In this document: positions 8,583-17,250 of the stretch, piece after piece | Layout of the letters: every line of letters starts with the position of its first letter | Position numbering within the stretch: position 1 is the first letter of the stretch | Assembly: GCA_036557785.1 (NCBI GenBank) | Contig: DATBGZ010000043.1 | Coordinates: 1-64,000 of the forward strand | Source of the DNA: DATBGZ01 sp036557785 | Lineage (GTDB): Bacteria > Actinomycetota > Actinomycetes > Mycobacteriales > Micromonosporaceae | Reading direction: 5' to 3' | Length of the DNA: 64,000 bases | The notes under the pieces: model-generated | Seen by the model: only the letters and a program-made list of their open reading frames with translations | The model's database searches: none | Told to the model about the DNA's origin: nothing | Program-made: the position numbers and the translations under genes

Positions 8583-10183
8583 GACTGTTCCATCCAGGCG
8601 TCGGACCAGAGAATTGCCGTGTTCACCACCACCGGCGGGATCAGGGTGTCGAGCCCGGGGCCGTGCACGCCCTTGGTCACGACGCTCGCCGGGGCGAACG
8701 CGAGGATGAAGGGTGCGTAGGCCTGGTCGCTGATCCGCTGACCGACCTGCAGGTAGAGCGCGTCCCGTCGGGCCGGGTCGCTGATCTGGCCGGCCTGCTG
8801 CAGCAGGTCGTCGATCTGCGTGTCGGAGATGCCGCTGAACGGCGAGGTCGTGCCGAACCGGAAGCCGACGCCAACGCCGACGGCCGGGTCCCAGGCGCCA
8901 GCGGTCTGCAGCATCGCCTGCCACTTACCGCCGATGAAGTTCTGCACCAGGGCTCCGAGCTGGTCGGAGTGGAGCTTGGCGTGGATGCCCGCCTGCGCCC
9001 ACTCGGTCTGCAGCTCGGTGTCGACCTGGTTGGCGACATAGGCATCGAGCGTGCCCAGGTCGACGTTCAGGCTGCCGCCGTAGTACTGGTTGATGATGTC
9101 CGTGGCCTTCTGCAGGTCATAGGTGCGGTAGCCAGGGATGGTCGAGTGGTTGAACAGGCCGCCGGGAGCCGTGAAGCTCTGGCTGGCCGGGTACGCGCCC
9201 TTGAACAGGCCGGTACGGATCGCCTCGACGTTGGTCGCGTAGTAGATCGCCTCGCGAGCGTGAATGTCGTTGAACGGCGGGATCTTCGTGTTCAACTGGA
9301 TCACGTACGGCGAGGTCGCCGGCTGCTGGGTGACCACGAGGGAGCTGTTGTTCTTCGCTTCCTCCAGCAACGGGATCGTGGTCATGCCCTCATAGGCCTG
9401 CGCCTGACCGGCGAGCAGCGCCTGGTACGCGGGCTGGTCGCCCTGGATGCTCTGGACGATCAGCGTGTCCAGGTAGGGCCGGCCCTCGATGAAGAAGGTG
9501 GGGTTCTTCTTCAGCACCAGCTTCTGCGAGAGGTCGTCGCTCTCCACGGTGAACGGGCCTGCGGCGACCGGCTTGATCGCGAACTGGTCACCCATCGCCT
9601 GGATCGCCGTCGGTGAGCCGATCCAGTTCACGTTCGCGATGACGAACGCGGCGATCGCGGTGGCGGTCGGCTGCGCGAACTTGATCACCACGGTGTCGCT
9701 GCCCTGGGCCGTGATGGCCTGCTCGGGCGTGCCGTCGAGCTGCCAGGTCGGCTTGCAGGTGCAGTCCGCGTTCATGTCGCGCCGGATGTTGAAGACCACC
9801 GCGTCGGCGTCGAACGGCGTGCCGTCGCTGAACTTGATGTTTGGCTTGAGCTTGATGGTGATGGACTTGCCGTCCGGCGCGTAGTCGCCGCTCGCGGCCT
9901 GGTAAGGCACGACCTTGGCGTTGCTGCCGTCAGCATTGGCTTCGAGCCGGAACAGGCCGCCATAGATGGCGCTCATCTGCGTAAGGTTGCCGCCACCGGT
10001 CGTGTTGGTGGCCGGGTCGAGGCCGGTGGGCCAGGATCCGGAGAACGCGGCGTCGTCCAGCACGGTCAACGTGCCACCATACTGTGGCGTATTAGAGCTG
10101 TTGCCGGTCTCACCGGGCTTGGTGCATCCGGTGAGTACAAGTGCCCCGGCCAGCAAGACACATACTTTCGTCCTGGTTCTCAC
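8579..10183 (-). CDS. ABC transporter substrate-binding lipoprotein (family 5)
   Basis: A 534-aa secreted receptor for the importer. A signal peptide with lipobox LTGC places the lipidated Cys at residue 20. The SBP_bac_5 fold follows, with YGGTLTVLDDA at the start of the mature domain and KDW-like segments later. Size is normal for dipeptide/oligopeptide-type receptors. It is the first gene of the 9.6-kb operon and faces the IclR gene across 451 bp. Ligand identity cannot be read from the sequence. The catabolic neighbours suggest a small carbon source rather than bulk peptides. Confidence 0.9.
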   Translation of the reverse strand: MRTRTKVCVLLAGALVLTGCTKPGETGNSSNTPQYGGTLTVLDDAAFSGSWPTGLDPATNTTGGGNLTQMSAIYGGLFRLEANADGSNAKVVPYQAASGDYAPDGKSITIKLKPNIKFSDGTPFDADAVVFNIRRDMNADCTCKPTWQLDGTPEQAITAQGSDTVVIKFAQPTATAIAAFVIANVNWIGSPTAIQAMGDQFAIKPVAAGPFTVESDDLSQKLVLKKNPTFFIEGRPYLDTLIVQSIQGDQPAYQALLAGQAQAYEGMTTIPLLEEAKNNSSLVVTQQPATSPYVIQLNTKIPPFNDIHAREAIYYATNVEAIRTGLFKGAYPASQSFTAPGGLFNHSTIPGYRTYDLQKATDIINQYYGGSLNVDLGTLDAYVANQVDTELQTEWAQAGIHAKLHSDQLGALVQNFIGGKWQAMLQTAGAWDPAVGVGVGFRFGTTSPFSGISDTQIDDLLQQAGQISDPARRDALYLQVGQRISDQAYAPFILAFAPASVVTKGVHGPGLDTLIPPVVVNTAILWSDAWMEQS

Positions 10184-10634
10184 TGCGCTCGTCTCGCTTC
10201 CTCGCGGTTACGTGGGGCTGACGAGGTGATGAAGCTCACCTCACGCGATCCAGGTTCCCGACTGCTGGCGACATCGTCACAGATACCTTCCGTTGGACGG
10301 AAGACAAGTTCGCGGGACGGTTCGTCGTGACCCGATCACCCATGGTCTGCCCATCGTCACCCTCCTGGCGGGGCATACCTGATCGACTCGTATCACATTC
10401 ATCGCCGCTTATCCCGGGCGGGCGTCGGCGCCCGCCGGCGCGGCCCCGCGGACTGTCGGCGAGAGTGTAGACAATCCCACTGCACGCGTTTAATGTGACC
10501 TAACACGGCCGTAACACTCGGCTAACCTGGGCATCCGCACGGCGGTTGCCCGCCCGAGCGTGGCCCCGACCGGCCCAACCCGCGGTCTCACGCTCCCTAT
10601 GTACAGCCCGGGATTGAGCCCGCGGAGGTAGGAG
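10184..10634. promoter_or_regulatory. Divergent control region between the importer operon and iclR
   Basis: These 451 bp hold no convincing gene. They separate the start of the binding-protein gene (minus) from the IclR gene (plus), so both promoters should lie here. Two operator-like sites are visible: an inverted repeat CTTCCG-N5-CGGAAG at 10287-10303 and a partial palindrome GAGTGTAGACAATC at 10463-10476. The iclR ribosome binding site GGAGGTAGGAG sits at 10624-10634. Confidence 0.6.
10287..10303. promoter_or_regulatory. Candidate IclR operator (inverted repeat)
   Basis: CTTCCG TTGGA CGGAAG is a perfect 6-bp inverted repeat with a 5-bp spacer, about 105 bp upstream of the importer operon start. 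IclR proteins usually bind 14-17 bp palindromes near their own gene, so this is a reasonable operator candidate. Binding is inferred from position only. Confidence 0.4.
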
Positions 10635-11477
10635 ATGACGACCATCGGCAACGAACCGGACGACTGTTCACTGGTCCGGCGAACCGCGCTCGGCCGAGCG
10701 CTCTCGGTGCTCGACGCGTTCGGGCCGCAGCACCGGCTGTTGTCGTTGTCCGAGATCGCCCGCCGTGCGGACCTCACGCTGCCGACCACCCACCGCCTGG
10801 TCACCGAGCTCGTGGCGTGGGGGGCGCTGGAGCGCCACCCGTCCGGGCACTACTTCCTCGGTCTGCGCCTGCTCGAGCTCGCGGCGCTCGCGCCCCGCGG
10901 CCTGCAGTTGCGCGAGGCCGCCTTCCCGTACCTCGACGACCTGCACCAGGCCACTCACGCCAACGTCCACCTCGGCGTCCGGGACGGGCACGAGGTGGTC
11001 TATGTCGATGCGATGCGCTCCCGCGTCAGCGCCCAGATCTCCAGCCGCGTCGGCGACCGCTGGCCGCTGCACGTCAGCGGGACGGGGCTGGTGCTGCTCG
11101 CCTACTCCGACCCCATGGTGCAGGACGAGGTGCTGAAGTCGCCGCTGGCGCGCTACACCCCGAAGACCGTGGTCGACCCCAATGAGCTGCGCCGGATTCT
11201 CGCCGACATCCGGCGCACCGGCGTGGTCATCGCGCACGAGCAGATCAGCATGAACGCGGTCGCGGTCGCCGCGCCCGTACGCGGTCCCCGCAACGACGTG
11301 ATCGCGGCGATCAGCGCGGTCGTCGCGACCAACGAGACACCGCTGGACCGCCTCGCCGCACGGCTCACCGGCACCGCGCACGCGATCTCGCACGCGCTCG
11401 GCGCGCCGGTCCCGCCCCGACCGACCGCCCGCACCACGGGCGAGACGAGTCGGCCGCCGCTCACCGCGGTGGCGTGA
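10635..11477 (+). CDS. IclR family transcriptional regulator
   Basis: A 280-aa regulator. An N-terminal winged helix lies at residues about 15-75 (RALSVLDAFG, LSLSEIARRADLTLPTTHRL, then GHYFLGLRLLEL). An IclR/GAF-like effector domain follows to about residue 255, with NVHLGVRDGHEVVYVDAMRS and the late SMNAVAVAAPV segment. ATG has a strong GGAGG six bases upstream. It is divergent from the importer operon and convergent with the amidohydrolase gene, and probably controls one or both long operons. Its last codons (PPLTAVA) lie in the first unit of a 32-bp tandem repeat, so the C-terminus may have been rewritten. Confidence 0.88.
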   Translation: MTTIGNEPDDCSLVRRTALGRALSVLDAFGPQHRLLSLSEIARRADLTLPTTHRLVTELVAWGALERHPSGHYFLGLRLLELAALAPRGLQLREAAFPYLDDLHQATHANVHLGVRDGHEVVYVDAMRSRVSAQISSRVGDRWPLHVSGTGLVLLAYSDPMVQDEVLKSPLARYTPKTVVDPNELRRILADIRRTGVVIAHEQISMNAVAVAAPVRGPRNDVIAAISAVVATNETPLDRLAARLTGTAHAISHALGAPVPPRPTARTTGETSRPPLTAVA

Positions 11478-11547
11478 CGCCGAGGCCGCCCCTCACCGCG
11501 GTGGCGTGACGCCGAGGCCGCCGCTCACCGCGGTGGCGTGACGCCGA
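11452..11547. repeat. Three tandem copies of a 32-bp repeat at the convergent gene ends
   Basis: Units at 11452-11483, 11484-11515 and 11516-11547 are identical except for one base (g to c) in the middle unit. Each contains the 10-bp palindrome CACCGCGGTG. The iclR stop lies in unit 1 and the amidohydrolase stop in unit 3, so both proteins end in repeat sequence. The period of 32 is not a multiple of three. Confidence 0.9.
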
Positions 11548-12532
11548 GGAACCGGAAGGCGTTGTGCCAGGTGATGTCGTCGAGCACGGCCTGATCCAGG
11601 TCCATGGATCGCAGCGTCGCTCCGGCGCCCTTGCGTTCGCGCGGCATCGCCGGGAAGTCCGAGCCGATGAGCAGCCGGTCGTGGCCGAGCAGGTCGAGCA
11701 GGTAGCGCAGCGCGCGCCGGTCGAAGACCAGCGAGTCGTAGTAGAAGCGGCGGGCGTACTCGATCGGGCTCGGACCGTCGTCAGCCATCACCGCGCGCTC
11801 CGGGTCCTTGGGCTCCTCGTTCCAGGAACCGCCCCAGAAGTACTGCGCACGCGGCAGCATCAACGGATAGCCGCCAGCGCCGTGGCTGAACGAGATCCGC
11901 AGGCCGGGGCACTTCGCCGCGGTGCCGCTGGCCACCAGCGAGGCAGCGGCGAGCGCGCCCTCCAGGCCCACGACGTACGTGCCCATGACCGACATCGGCA
12001 AGCGCGGCGTGGGCGTCGGCATGGCGTGCACGAAGATGGGCAGGCCGAGCCGGTCCGCCTCGGCAAAGAACGGCAGGAATCGCTCGTTGCCGATCGACTC
12101 ACCGAGCACATTGGACGCGATCTCGACTCCGCAGAGCCCAAGGTCGCGGATCGTCGCCAGTTCCGATGCCGACGCGTCAGGGTCCTGTAGCGGCACCATC
12201 CCGAAGCCGTAGAACCGGTCCGGCGCGCTCGCGCATAACGTGGCGATCCACTCGTTGACATACTTCGCGATCGCAAGCCCGTCGGCCGGGTCGAGGTCGT
12301 AGCGCAGCAGCGGCGGCATCGGGGTGAGCACCTCGGCGTCCACACCCGAGGCGTCCTGCGCCGCGATGCGCCGCTGCGCGTCGAAGAACACCTCGCTGGC
12401 CTTGAATTTGAACGGCCCGTAGTTCAGCGTGCGTGCGGTCTCGCCCTCGACCGGGTCCATCCGTGGGAAGCACGCCGGCGCGTCGGCCGGGTAGACGCCC
12501 GGCAACACGTGCGCATGCGCGTCAATCAGCAT
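11525..12532 (-). CDS. Amidohydrolase of the ACMSD (amidohydro-rel_2) family
   Basis: A 335-aa TIM-barrel metal hydrolase or decarboxylase. Metal ligands are visible: DAHAHV at the N-terminus (HxH), HAMPTPT near residue 175, FSHGAGG near 230 and GSDFP near 300. Relatives decarboxylate amino-carboxymuconate semialdehyde or hydroxybenzoates, or hydrolyse C-C and C-N bonds. ATG at 12532 is preceded by GGAGG at a 5-base spacing; a longer frame upstream runs through a dispersed repeat and is not used. It is the last gene of the 10-kb minus-strand operon. Substrate unknown. Confidence 0.85.
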   Translation of the reverse strand: MLIDAHAHVLPGVYPADAPACFPRMDPVEGETARTLNYGPFKFKASEVFFDAQRRIAAQDASGVDAEVLTPMPPLLRYDLDPADGLAIAKYVNEWIATLCASAPDRFYGFGMVPLQDPDASASELATIRDLGLCGVEIASNVLGESIGNERFLPFFAEADRLGLPIFVHAMPTPTPRLPMSVMGTYVVGLEGALAAASLVASGTAAKCPGLRISFSHGAGGYPLMLPRAQYFWGGSWNEEPKDPERAVMADDGPSPIEYARRFYYDSLVFDRRALRYLLDLLGHDRLLIGSDFPAMPRERKGAGATLRSMDLDQAVLDDITWHNAFRFLGVTPPR

Positions 12533-12542
12533 GAAGACCTCC

Positions 12543-12600
12543 GACTCGCGATTGCGGGACTCGCACGCTCGCTCCTCACGCTCGTCACGACAGCGCTCCA
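12543..12600. repeat. Degenerate GAGCGAG-rich dispersed repeat
   Basis: The gap between the zinc dehydrogenase and the amidohydrolase is filled on the minus strand by GACGAGCGTGAGGAGCGAGC and related GAGCG-type runs. It resembles the better-preserved copies at 13011-13052 and 35929-35996. It contains the space just before the amidohydrolase ribosome binding site. Confidence 0.4.
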
Positions 12601-13763
12601 GGGTGGACGGAGACGTGGACGGAGGCCTCGCCGGGGACCTCGCCGGCCAGCGTCTCGATCGCGCGCACGGTGTCGTCGAGGCCGAACGTGTGGGTGTGCA
12701 GCTTCTCCAGGGGGAAGCGACGGGACTCGATGATGCGGATCGCCTCGTCGTACGCGCGGGCATCGACGCCGAACGCGCCGACCACGGTGAGCGCCCGGTT
12801 GATGATCATGTCCGTCACGAGGGGCACCTGCTTGCCGCCCTTGAGCCCGGCGAGCACCACCCGACCACCGTGCCGGGTCGCGAGCAGGGCATCGGTGACC
12901 GGAGCCGTCGCCATGGGGGTGAGCTCGAGCGTCACGTCCGCGAGATCGCCGTTCGTCAGCTCGGCGACCCGCTCCACGGTATTCACCGCTGAGCCGCTTG
13001 TTCCGGCGCCGTTCGTCCGCTCCTCGCTCGCTGCCGCTCGCTGCGATGCTCCTGGCGCCGGCGGCTCGTCGACGACGATGGTGTGGTCGGCGCCGAACTC
13101 GCGCGCCAGCGCCAGCTTGTGGGCGTCGGAGGCGAGCCCGGTGACGATGATCGTGCCGGCCCCGGCGGCGCGGGAGGCGATGACCGCGGCGAGGCCGCGC
13201 TGTCCGGCACCGAGGATCAGCACGGTGTCGCCGAGCCCCACCTGTCCCAAGTGGACGGCCCAGCGCACGCCCGCGCCGAGCGGGTTGAACATCACGGCGA
13301 TCTCGGCGGGCAGGCTCGGGTCCACCGGGTGCAGGATCGCGTTCGGTGACAGATAGATGTACTCCGACAGGCCACCCCAGATCCCCGGCGCGACCTTCGT
13401 CGGCGTCACGCCGTGACCGACCGTACGGTTGCGGCAGGACTGGTAGCGACCGGTCAGGCACAGTTGGCAGGATCGACAGGGCACGATGATCTCCAACGCG
13501 ACCCGGTCGCCCGCCTGCACGCCCCACCGCTGCGCGGCCCGCTTGCCGACCTCCTCGACGATGCCCAGCGGCTCGTGGCCCGGGATGAACGGATCCCGGG
13601 CGTTGCCGAGATGGCCCTTGTACGTCTCCACGTCGCTGCCGCAGATGCCGTTGGCCTCGACCCGCAGCAGCCCCGTGTCCGCGTTGATCTTGGGGCGCGC
13701 GAACTCCTGCATCTCGATCCGTCGCGGCCCGACCTGCACCGCCGCACGTACCACGTCAGCCAT
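12585..13763 (-). CDS. Zinc-dependent MDR alcohol/polyol dehydrogenase with a repeat insertion
   Basis: A 392-aa medium-chain dehydrogenase. Catalytic zinc ligands lie in NGICGSDVETYKGH and GHEPLGIVEEVG, structural zinc Cys in CRSCQLCLTGRYQSC, and a Rossmann GAGQRG near residue 183. This pattern resembles threonine, sorbitol or arabitol-type dehydrogenases. Between VVDEPP and NTVERVAEL there is an in-frame low-complexity insert of about 25 residues, encoded by a dispersed GAGCGAG-type repeat (13011-13052), in a loop of the cofactor domain. The protein is therefore longer than the usual 340-360 aa and may or may not be active. Confidence 0.85.
   Translation of the reverse strand: MADVVRAAVQVGPRRIEMQEFARPKINADTGLLRVEANGICGSDVETYKGHLGNARDPFIPGHEPLGIVEEVGKRAAQRWGVQAGDRVALEIIVPCRSCQLCLTGRYQSCRNRTVGHGVTPTKVAPGIWGGLSEYIYLSPNAILHPVDPSLPAEIAVMFNPLGAGVRWAVHLGQVGLGDTVLILGAGQRGLAAVIASRAAGAGTIIVTGLASDAHKLALAREFGADHTIVVDEPPAPGASQRAAASEERTNGAGTSGSAVNTVERVAELTNGDLADVTLELTPMATAPVTDALLATRHGGRVVLAGLKGGKQVPLVTDMIINRALTVVGAFGVDARAYDEAIRIIESRRFPLEKLHTHTFGLDDTVRAIETLAGEVPGEASVHVSVHPGALS
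13011..13052. repeat. Dispersed GC-rich repeat inserted in frame in the zinc dehydrogenase
   Basis: The plus strand has CGCTCCTCGCTCGCTGCCGC and CTGCGATGCTC blocks. The CTGCGATGCTC and CGCTCCTCG words recur in the repeat at 35929-35996. It is bounded on each side by GGCGCC. It adds low-complexity residues (ASQRAAASEERTNGAG) to the encoded protein without breaking the frame. Confidence 0.6.
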
Positions 13764-13814
13764 GTCCTGTCTCTCCCGCCCACGCTCGCCCGCCCGTACC
13801 CGGGCCAGCCCTTC

Positions 13815-15131
13815 TCAGACCGGATCGGCGACCCGGGTCAGCCGGCTCTTCATCTCCGAGCGCTCGATCGAGCCGGGCGGCACGAGCGTGACGGCGGCCT
13901 GCACCGAGAGCCGGGCCCGGATGCTCGACTCGATCGATCCACGCAGCTCATCGTGGTCGCCCGGGTGCTCACCCCACTCGGCCTCCACGCGCAGCGGGGG
14001 CTCCACCCGCGGGCCCTGCCTCGGCAGCAGGATCTGCACCGCACCGGAGGTTCGCGGGTGCATGCTCTGCACGATGTCGCGCACCGCGGACGGGAAGACA
14101 TTGACGCCGAGCACGATCAGCATGTCGTCGGTGCGGCCGACGCAGCGGATCAGCGGAGCCCCGTCCGCGGCCCGTGCCGTGACGGTGACCAGGTCGCGGG
14201 TACGGAAGCGGACCAGTGGGCAGCACTCCCGATCGACCGAGGTATAGACCAGCTCCCCGGTCGCGCCGAGCTCTGCGTCGACCGGCTCGCCCGTGTCGGG
14301 GTCGATCAGCTCGACCAGCACGTGGCGACCTCCGGTGAAGCGCATCCCGCCGCTGCCCGGCGCCTCGCCGAAGATGACCGGGGCCATGTCCGCGTTGCCG
14401 AGCCCCTCGGTCACCCGCGCGCCCCACTCCGACTCGAGGTGCTCGCGGAACGCCGGCTCGCCACCACCCGGCTCACCGCCGACAAACACCTTGCGCAGCC
14501 GGAACTCCCGTGGGTCGCGGCCGACCCGCTGCCGGATGTACTCGGCGAGGTACCGGGCGTACGAAGGCGTCGAGTGCAGCGCGGTGACCCCCAGCGTGTT
14601 CATCGCCTGGATGGCCTTCTCCGACGCCCCGGTGCCCACCGGGACCACGGTCGTGCCGATCCGCTCCAACGCGTTCAAGATCGGCAGCCCACCGACGAAG
14701 AGCGTGAGCCCGGAGCCGTGCACCACGACGTCCTCGCGGGTCGCGCCCATGGTACGAAACGCGCGGGCCACCATCTCGGTCCACGCCTGCGAATCGCGGC
14801 GGGTCACGCCGACCCAGCTCGGGGTGCCCGTGGTTCCCGTCGAGGCATGTATCCGGATCACTTCGGTCATCGGCACACCCGCGTGCCGGCCGAGCGGCGG
14901 CGCCGCCGCCTGGCTTGCGCGCAGCATCTGCTTGTCGGTGAACGGGAAGCGGGCGATGTCGCCGAGCGACTCGACCGCCTTCGCGCTCACCCCGTGCGCG
15001 GCGAACAGGTCGGCGTAGAACGGCGACCGCGCGGGCAGACCCTCGAGCTGGGTTCGCAGGGCCGCGACGACCGCGTCGACATCGGCGCGGGCCACAAAGG
15101 GCGGGGTGAGCGAGTGCGAGGTGACAGCCAT
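13815..15131 (-). CDS. Phenylacetate-CoA ligase-like (PaaK family) AMP-forming ligase
   Basis: A 438-aa adenylate-forming enzyme. The P-loop-like STGTTGTPSWVGVTRRD lies near residue 97, with FTDKQMLR before it, GLGNADMAPV in the middle, and the adenylate-binding RTRDLVTVT followed by GRTDDMLIVLGVNVFPSAV. These are landmarks of the PaaK family, which activates aryl- or alkyl-acids to CoA thioesters via an acyl-AMP. A C-terminal lid domain ends in ERSEMKSRLTRV. It starts 11 bases after the dehydrogenase upstream in the operon. The actual acid is unknown; phenylacetate itself is not indicated because no paa genes are nearby. Confidence 0.85.
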   Translation of the reverse strand: MAVTSHSLTPPFVARADVDAVVAALRTQLEGLPARSPFYADLFAAHGVSAKAVESLGDIARFPFTDKQMLRASQAAAPPLGRHAGVPMTEVIRIHASTGTTGTPSWVGVTRRDSQAWTEMVARAFRTMGATREDVVVHGSGLTLFVGGLPILNALERIGTTVVPVGTGASEKAIQAMNTLGVTALHSTPSYARYLAEYIRQRVGRDPREFRLRKVFVGGEPGGGEPAFREHLESEWGARVTEGLGNADMAPVIFGEAPGSGGMRFTGGRHVLVELIDPDTGEPVDAELGATGELVYTSVDRECCPLVRFRTRDLVTVTARAADGAPLIRCVGRTDDMLIVLGVNVFPSAVRDIVQSMHPRTSGAVQILLPRQGPRVEPPLRVEAEWGEHPGDHDELRGSIESSIRARLSVQAAVTLVPPGSIERSEMKSRLTRVADPV

Positions 15132-15142
15132 CTTCCGTCCGA

Positions 15143-16300
15143 TCAGTGTTCGTGGACGATGACGCCGCGGATGTTCTTGCCGTCCAGCATGTCCTGGTAG
15201 GCCTCGTTGACCTCGTCGAGCTGGTACCGGCGGGTGATCAACTCATCGAGCTTGAGGTCCCCGGAGCGGTACAGGTCGAGCAGCCGTGGCACGTCGTAGA
15301 GCGGGTTGCAATCACCGAACAGCGCCCCGCGCACCTGCCGCTGGTAGCTGATGAGGAAGCCCGCGTGAACGTTCACCGCCTTCTCCGTGGCCTTGCCGAC
15401 CGCGGTGATCGTCACCTTGCCGCCCTTGCCGACGACCAGGGCCGCGGCTCGCACGATCTCCTCGGTGAGCACCCCCGGCGTGCAGATCGCGTGGTCGGCG
15501 AGCTGGCCGTGCGTCGTGTCCACGACGAAGTCGTGCGCGGCCTGCGCATCGGCGAACGCGTGGGTCGCCCCGAACACCTTCGCCATGTCCCGCTTGAACT
15601 CCACCGGGTCGACCACCACGACGTTCTTCGCCCCCGCGAAGCGCGCGCCCTGCACCGCGTTGCTGCCGACCCCGCCGGCGCCGAAGATGACGACCGTCTC
15701 GCCGGCCCGTACACCCGCGGCGTAGACCGCGGACCCCCACCCGGTCGGCACCCCGCACCCCACCAGGGAGCCGATCTCGAACGGGATGTCGTCGGGCAGC
15801 TTGATGCAGGCCCACTCCAGCACCACCGCGTACTGCGAGAAGGTGCCGAGCGTGCAGAAGCCGCCGAGGTCGGTCCCCTCGTCGTCGTGGAAGCGCCAGG
15901 TGCCGTCGGGGAACATTCCGGTGCCGGCGTTCTTGCCCTCGTCGCACATGTTCTGGTGCCCCGTCGAGCAGGAGCGGCACTTGCCGCAGGCGGGGATGTA
16001 GGAGCAGACCACCCGGTCGCCGGGCTTGACCCGGCTCACGTGCGGGCCGACCGACTCGACCACGCCCGCGCCCTCGTGCCCGCCAACGACCGGCAGCCGG
16101 ATCAGGGCGTCGCCCTCGGTGATGTGGTGGTCGGAGTGGCACAACCCGGCCGCGTGGAACTTGACCCGGACCTCGTGGTCGCGGGGCGGGTCGAGCCGCA
16201 GATCGGTGATCTGCCAACCGGTGTGGGGCGCGCGGGTGATCGCGGCCCGGGTCGTGATGGTGGTGCCCACCGTCGATGTCTGTGTCGCCGCCTGACTCAC
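15143..16300 (-). CDS. NDMA-dependent (mycofactocin-type) zinc alcohol dehydrogenase, copy 1
   Basis: A 385-aa MDR dehydrogenase. Catalytic zinc ligands are in GLCHSDHH and GGHEGAGVVE; four structural Cys in CGKCRSCSTGHQNMC; GKNAGTGMFPDGTWRFHDDE is typical of the NDMA-dependent class; the Rossmann loop is GAGGVGSNAVQGAR. Members hold NAD tightly and pass electrons to mycofactocin rather than to free NAD. It carries an extra roughly 15-residue Thr-rich N-terminus. GTG at 16300 overlaps the LLM gene stop (GTGA). It shares a nearly identical 200-bp segment with the copy at 18744-19856. No mycofactocin biosynthesis genes lie in the window. Confidence 0.9.
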   Translation of the reverse strand: MSQAATQTSTVGTTITTRAAITRAPHTGWQITDLRLDPPRDHEVRVKFHAAGLCHSDHHITEGDALIRLPVVGGHEGAGVVESVGPHVSRVKPGDRVVCSYIPACGKCRSCSTGHQNMCDEGKNAGTGMFPDGTWRFHDDEGTDLGGFCTLGTFSQYAVVLEWACIKLPDDIPFEIGSLVGCGVPTGWGSAVYAAGVRAGETVVIFGAGGVGSNAVQGARFAGAKNVVVVDPVEFKRDMAKVFGATHAFADAQAAHDFVVDTTHGQLADHAICTPGVLTEEIVRAAALVVGKGGKVTITAVGKATEKAVNVHAGFLISYQRQVRGALFGDCNPLYDVPRLLDLYRSGDLKLDELITRRYQLDEVNEAYQDMLDGKNIRGVIVHEH

Positions 16301-17250
16301 CGTTGCTCCCTGATCTCTTGCCGGACCTGTTCGCCGATCAGCGTGACGTGGTCGAGGTCGTCAATATCGTAGATATGGAAGTAGATGGTGTCTGCACCGG
16401 CCTTGGCCAGTTGCCGGCAATGGTCGGCGACGACCGCGGGCGACCCGATGGCGGCGTAGCGGCGCATGAACTCCGAGCCGATGATCGCGGCGCGTCGGTC
16501 GACCTCGGCCGGGGTGGCGCCGCAGGCCACCGGCAGCACGGCCGAATGGCGCACCGTCGTTGGGTCCCGTCCGATCGCCTCGCAGGCCCGGTCGAAGCGG
16601 ACGAAGCTGGCCCGCAGGTCCTCGGTGAGCGCGCCGTTGAACTCGTCGGCGAACCGGGCCGCGATCGCGGGCGTGCGCTTCGGCCCGCTGCCCCCGACGA
16701 TGATCGGCGGGTGCGGACGCTGCGCCGGGCGGGGCGGGGTCGCGTTCGCCTCGACGCGGAAGTGCTTGCCGCTGAAGCTGAACGGAGCTCCCGAGCCGGG
16801 TTCGGTGTGCCAGAGGCCGGTGATGACGGCCAGGCCCTCCTCCAGCCGGTCGAAGCGCTCGCCCAGCGGCGGGAAGCGGATGCCGAACGCGTCGTGCTCG
16901 CGCTCGTACCACCCGGCGCCGATGCCCAGCTCGACCCGTCCACCACTCATCTCATCGACGGTCGCCACGATCGCGGCCAGCGATCCGGGATTGCGGAACG
17001 TGGAGGCGGTGACGAGCGTGCCCAGGCGGATCCCGGTCGTGTCGCGGGCCAGGCCGGCCAGGGTCGTCCAACTGTCGGTGGGGCGGTAGGTGGCGTCGTT
17101 CGGGTCCACCCCGAAGAGGTGGTCGGAGCGGAAGAACGCGTCGAAGCCCGCCGCGTGCGTCGTCTGGGCGAGCGCGAGGATCTGGTTGTAGGTGGCGCCG
17201 TGGCGGGGCTCCAGCAGGACCCGCAGGCGCGGCTCGCTAGTGGGTTCCAC
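16297..17250 (-). CDS. LLM class (F420-type) flavin-dependent oxidoreductase
   Basis: A 317-aa luciferase-like monooxygenase-fold protein. N-terminal LEPRHGATYNQILALAQTTH, then FFRSDHL, GTLVTASTFRNPG, ELGIGAGWYEREH and PPIIVGGSGPKRT are hallmarks of actinobacterial F420-dependent LLM enzymes. They oxidise alcohols or reduce double bonds or nitro groups using F420, or act with FMNH2. GTG at 17250 lies within the end of the aldehyde dehydrogenase gene (14-bp overlap). Cofactor choice is inferred from family resemblance. Confidence 0.86.
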   Translation of the reverse strand: MEPTSEPRLRVLLEPRHGATYNQILALAQTTHAAGFDAFFRSDHLFGVDPNDATYRPTDSWTTLAGLARDTTGIRLGTLVTASTFRNPGSLAAIVATVDEMSGGRVELGIGAGWYEREHDAFGIRFPPLGERFDRLEEGLAVITGLWHTEPGSGAPFSFSGKHFRVEANATPPRPAQRPHPPIIVGGSGPKRTPAIAARFADEFNGALTEDLRASFVRFDRACEAIGRDPTTVRHSAVLPVACGATPAEVDRRAAIIGSEFMRRYAAIGSPAVVADHCRQLAKAGADTIYFHIYDIDDLDHVTLIGEQVRQEIREQR

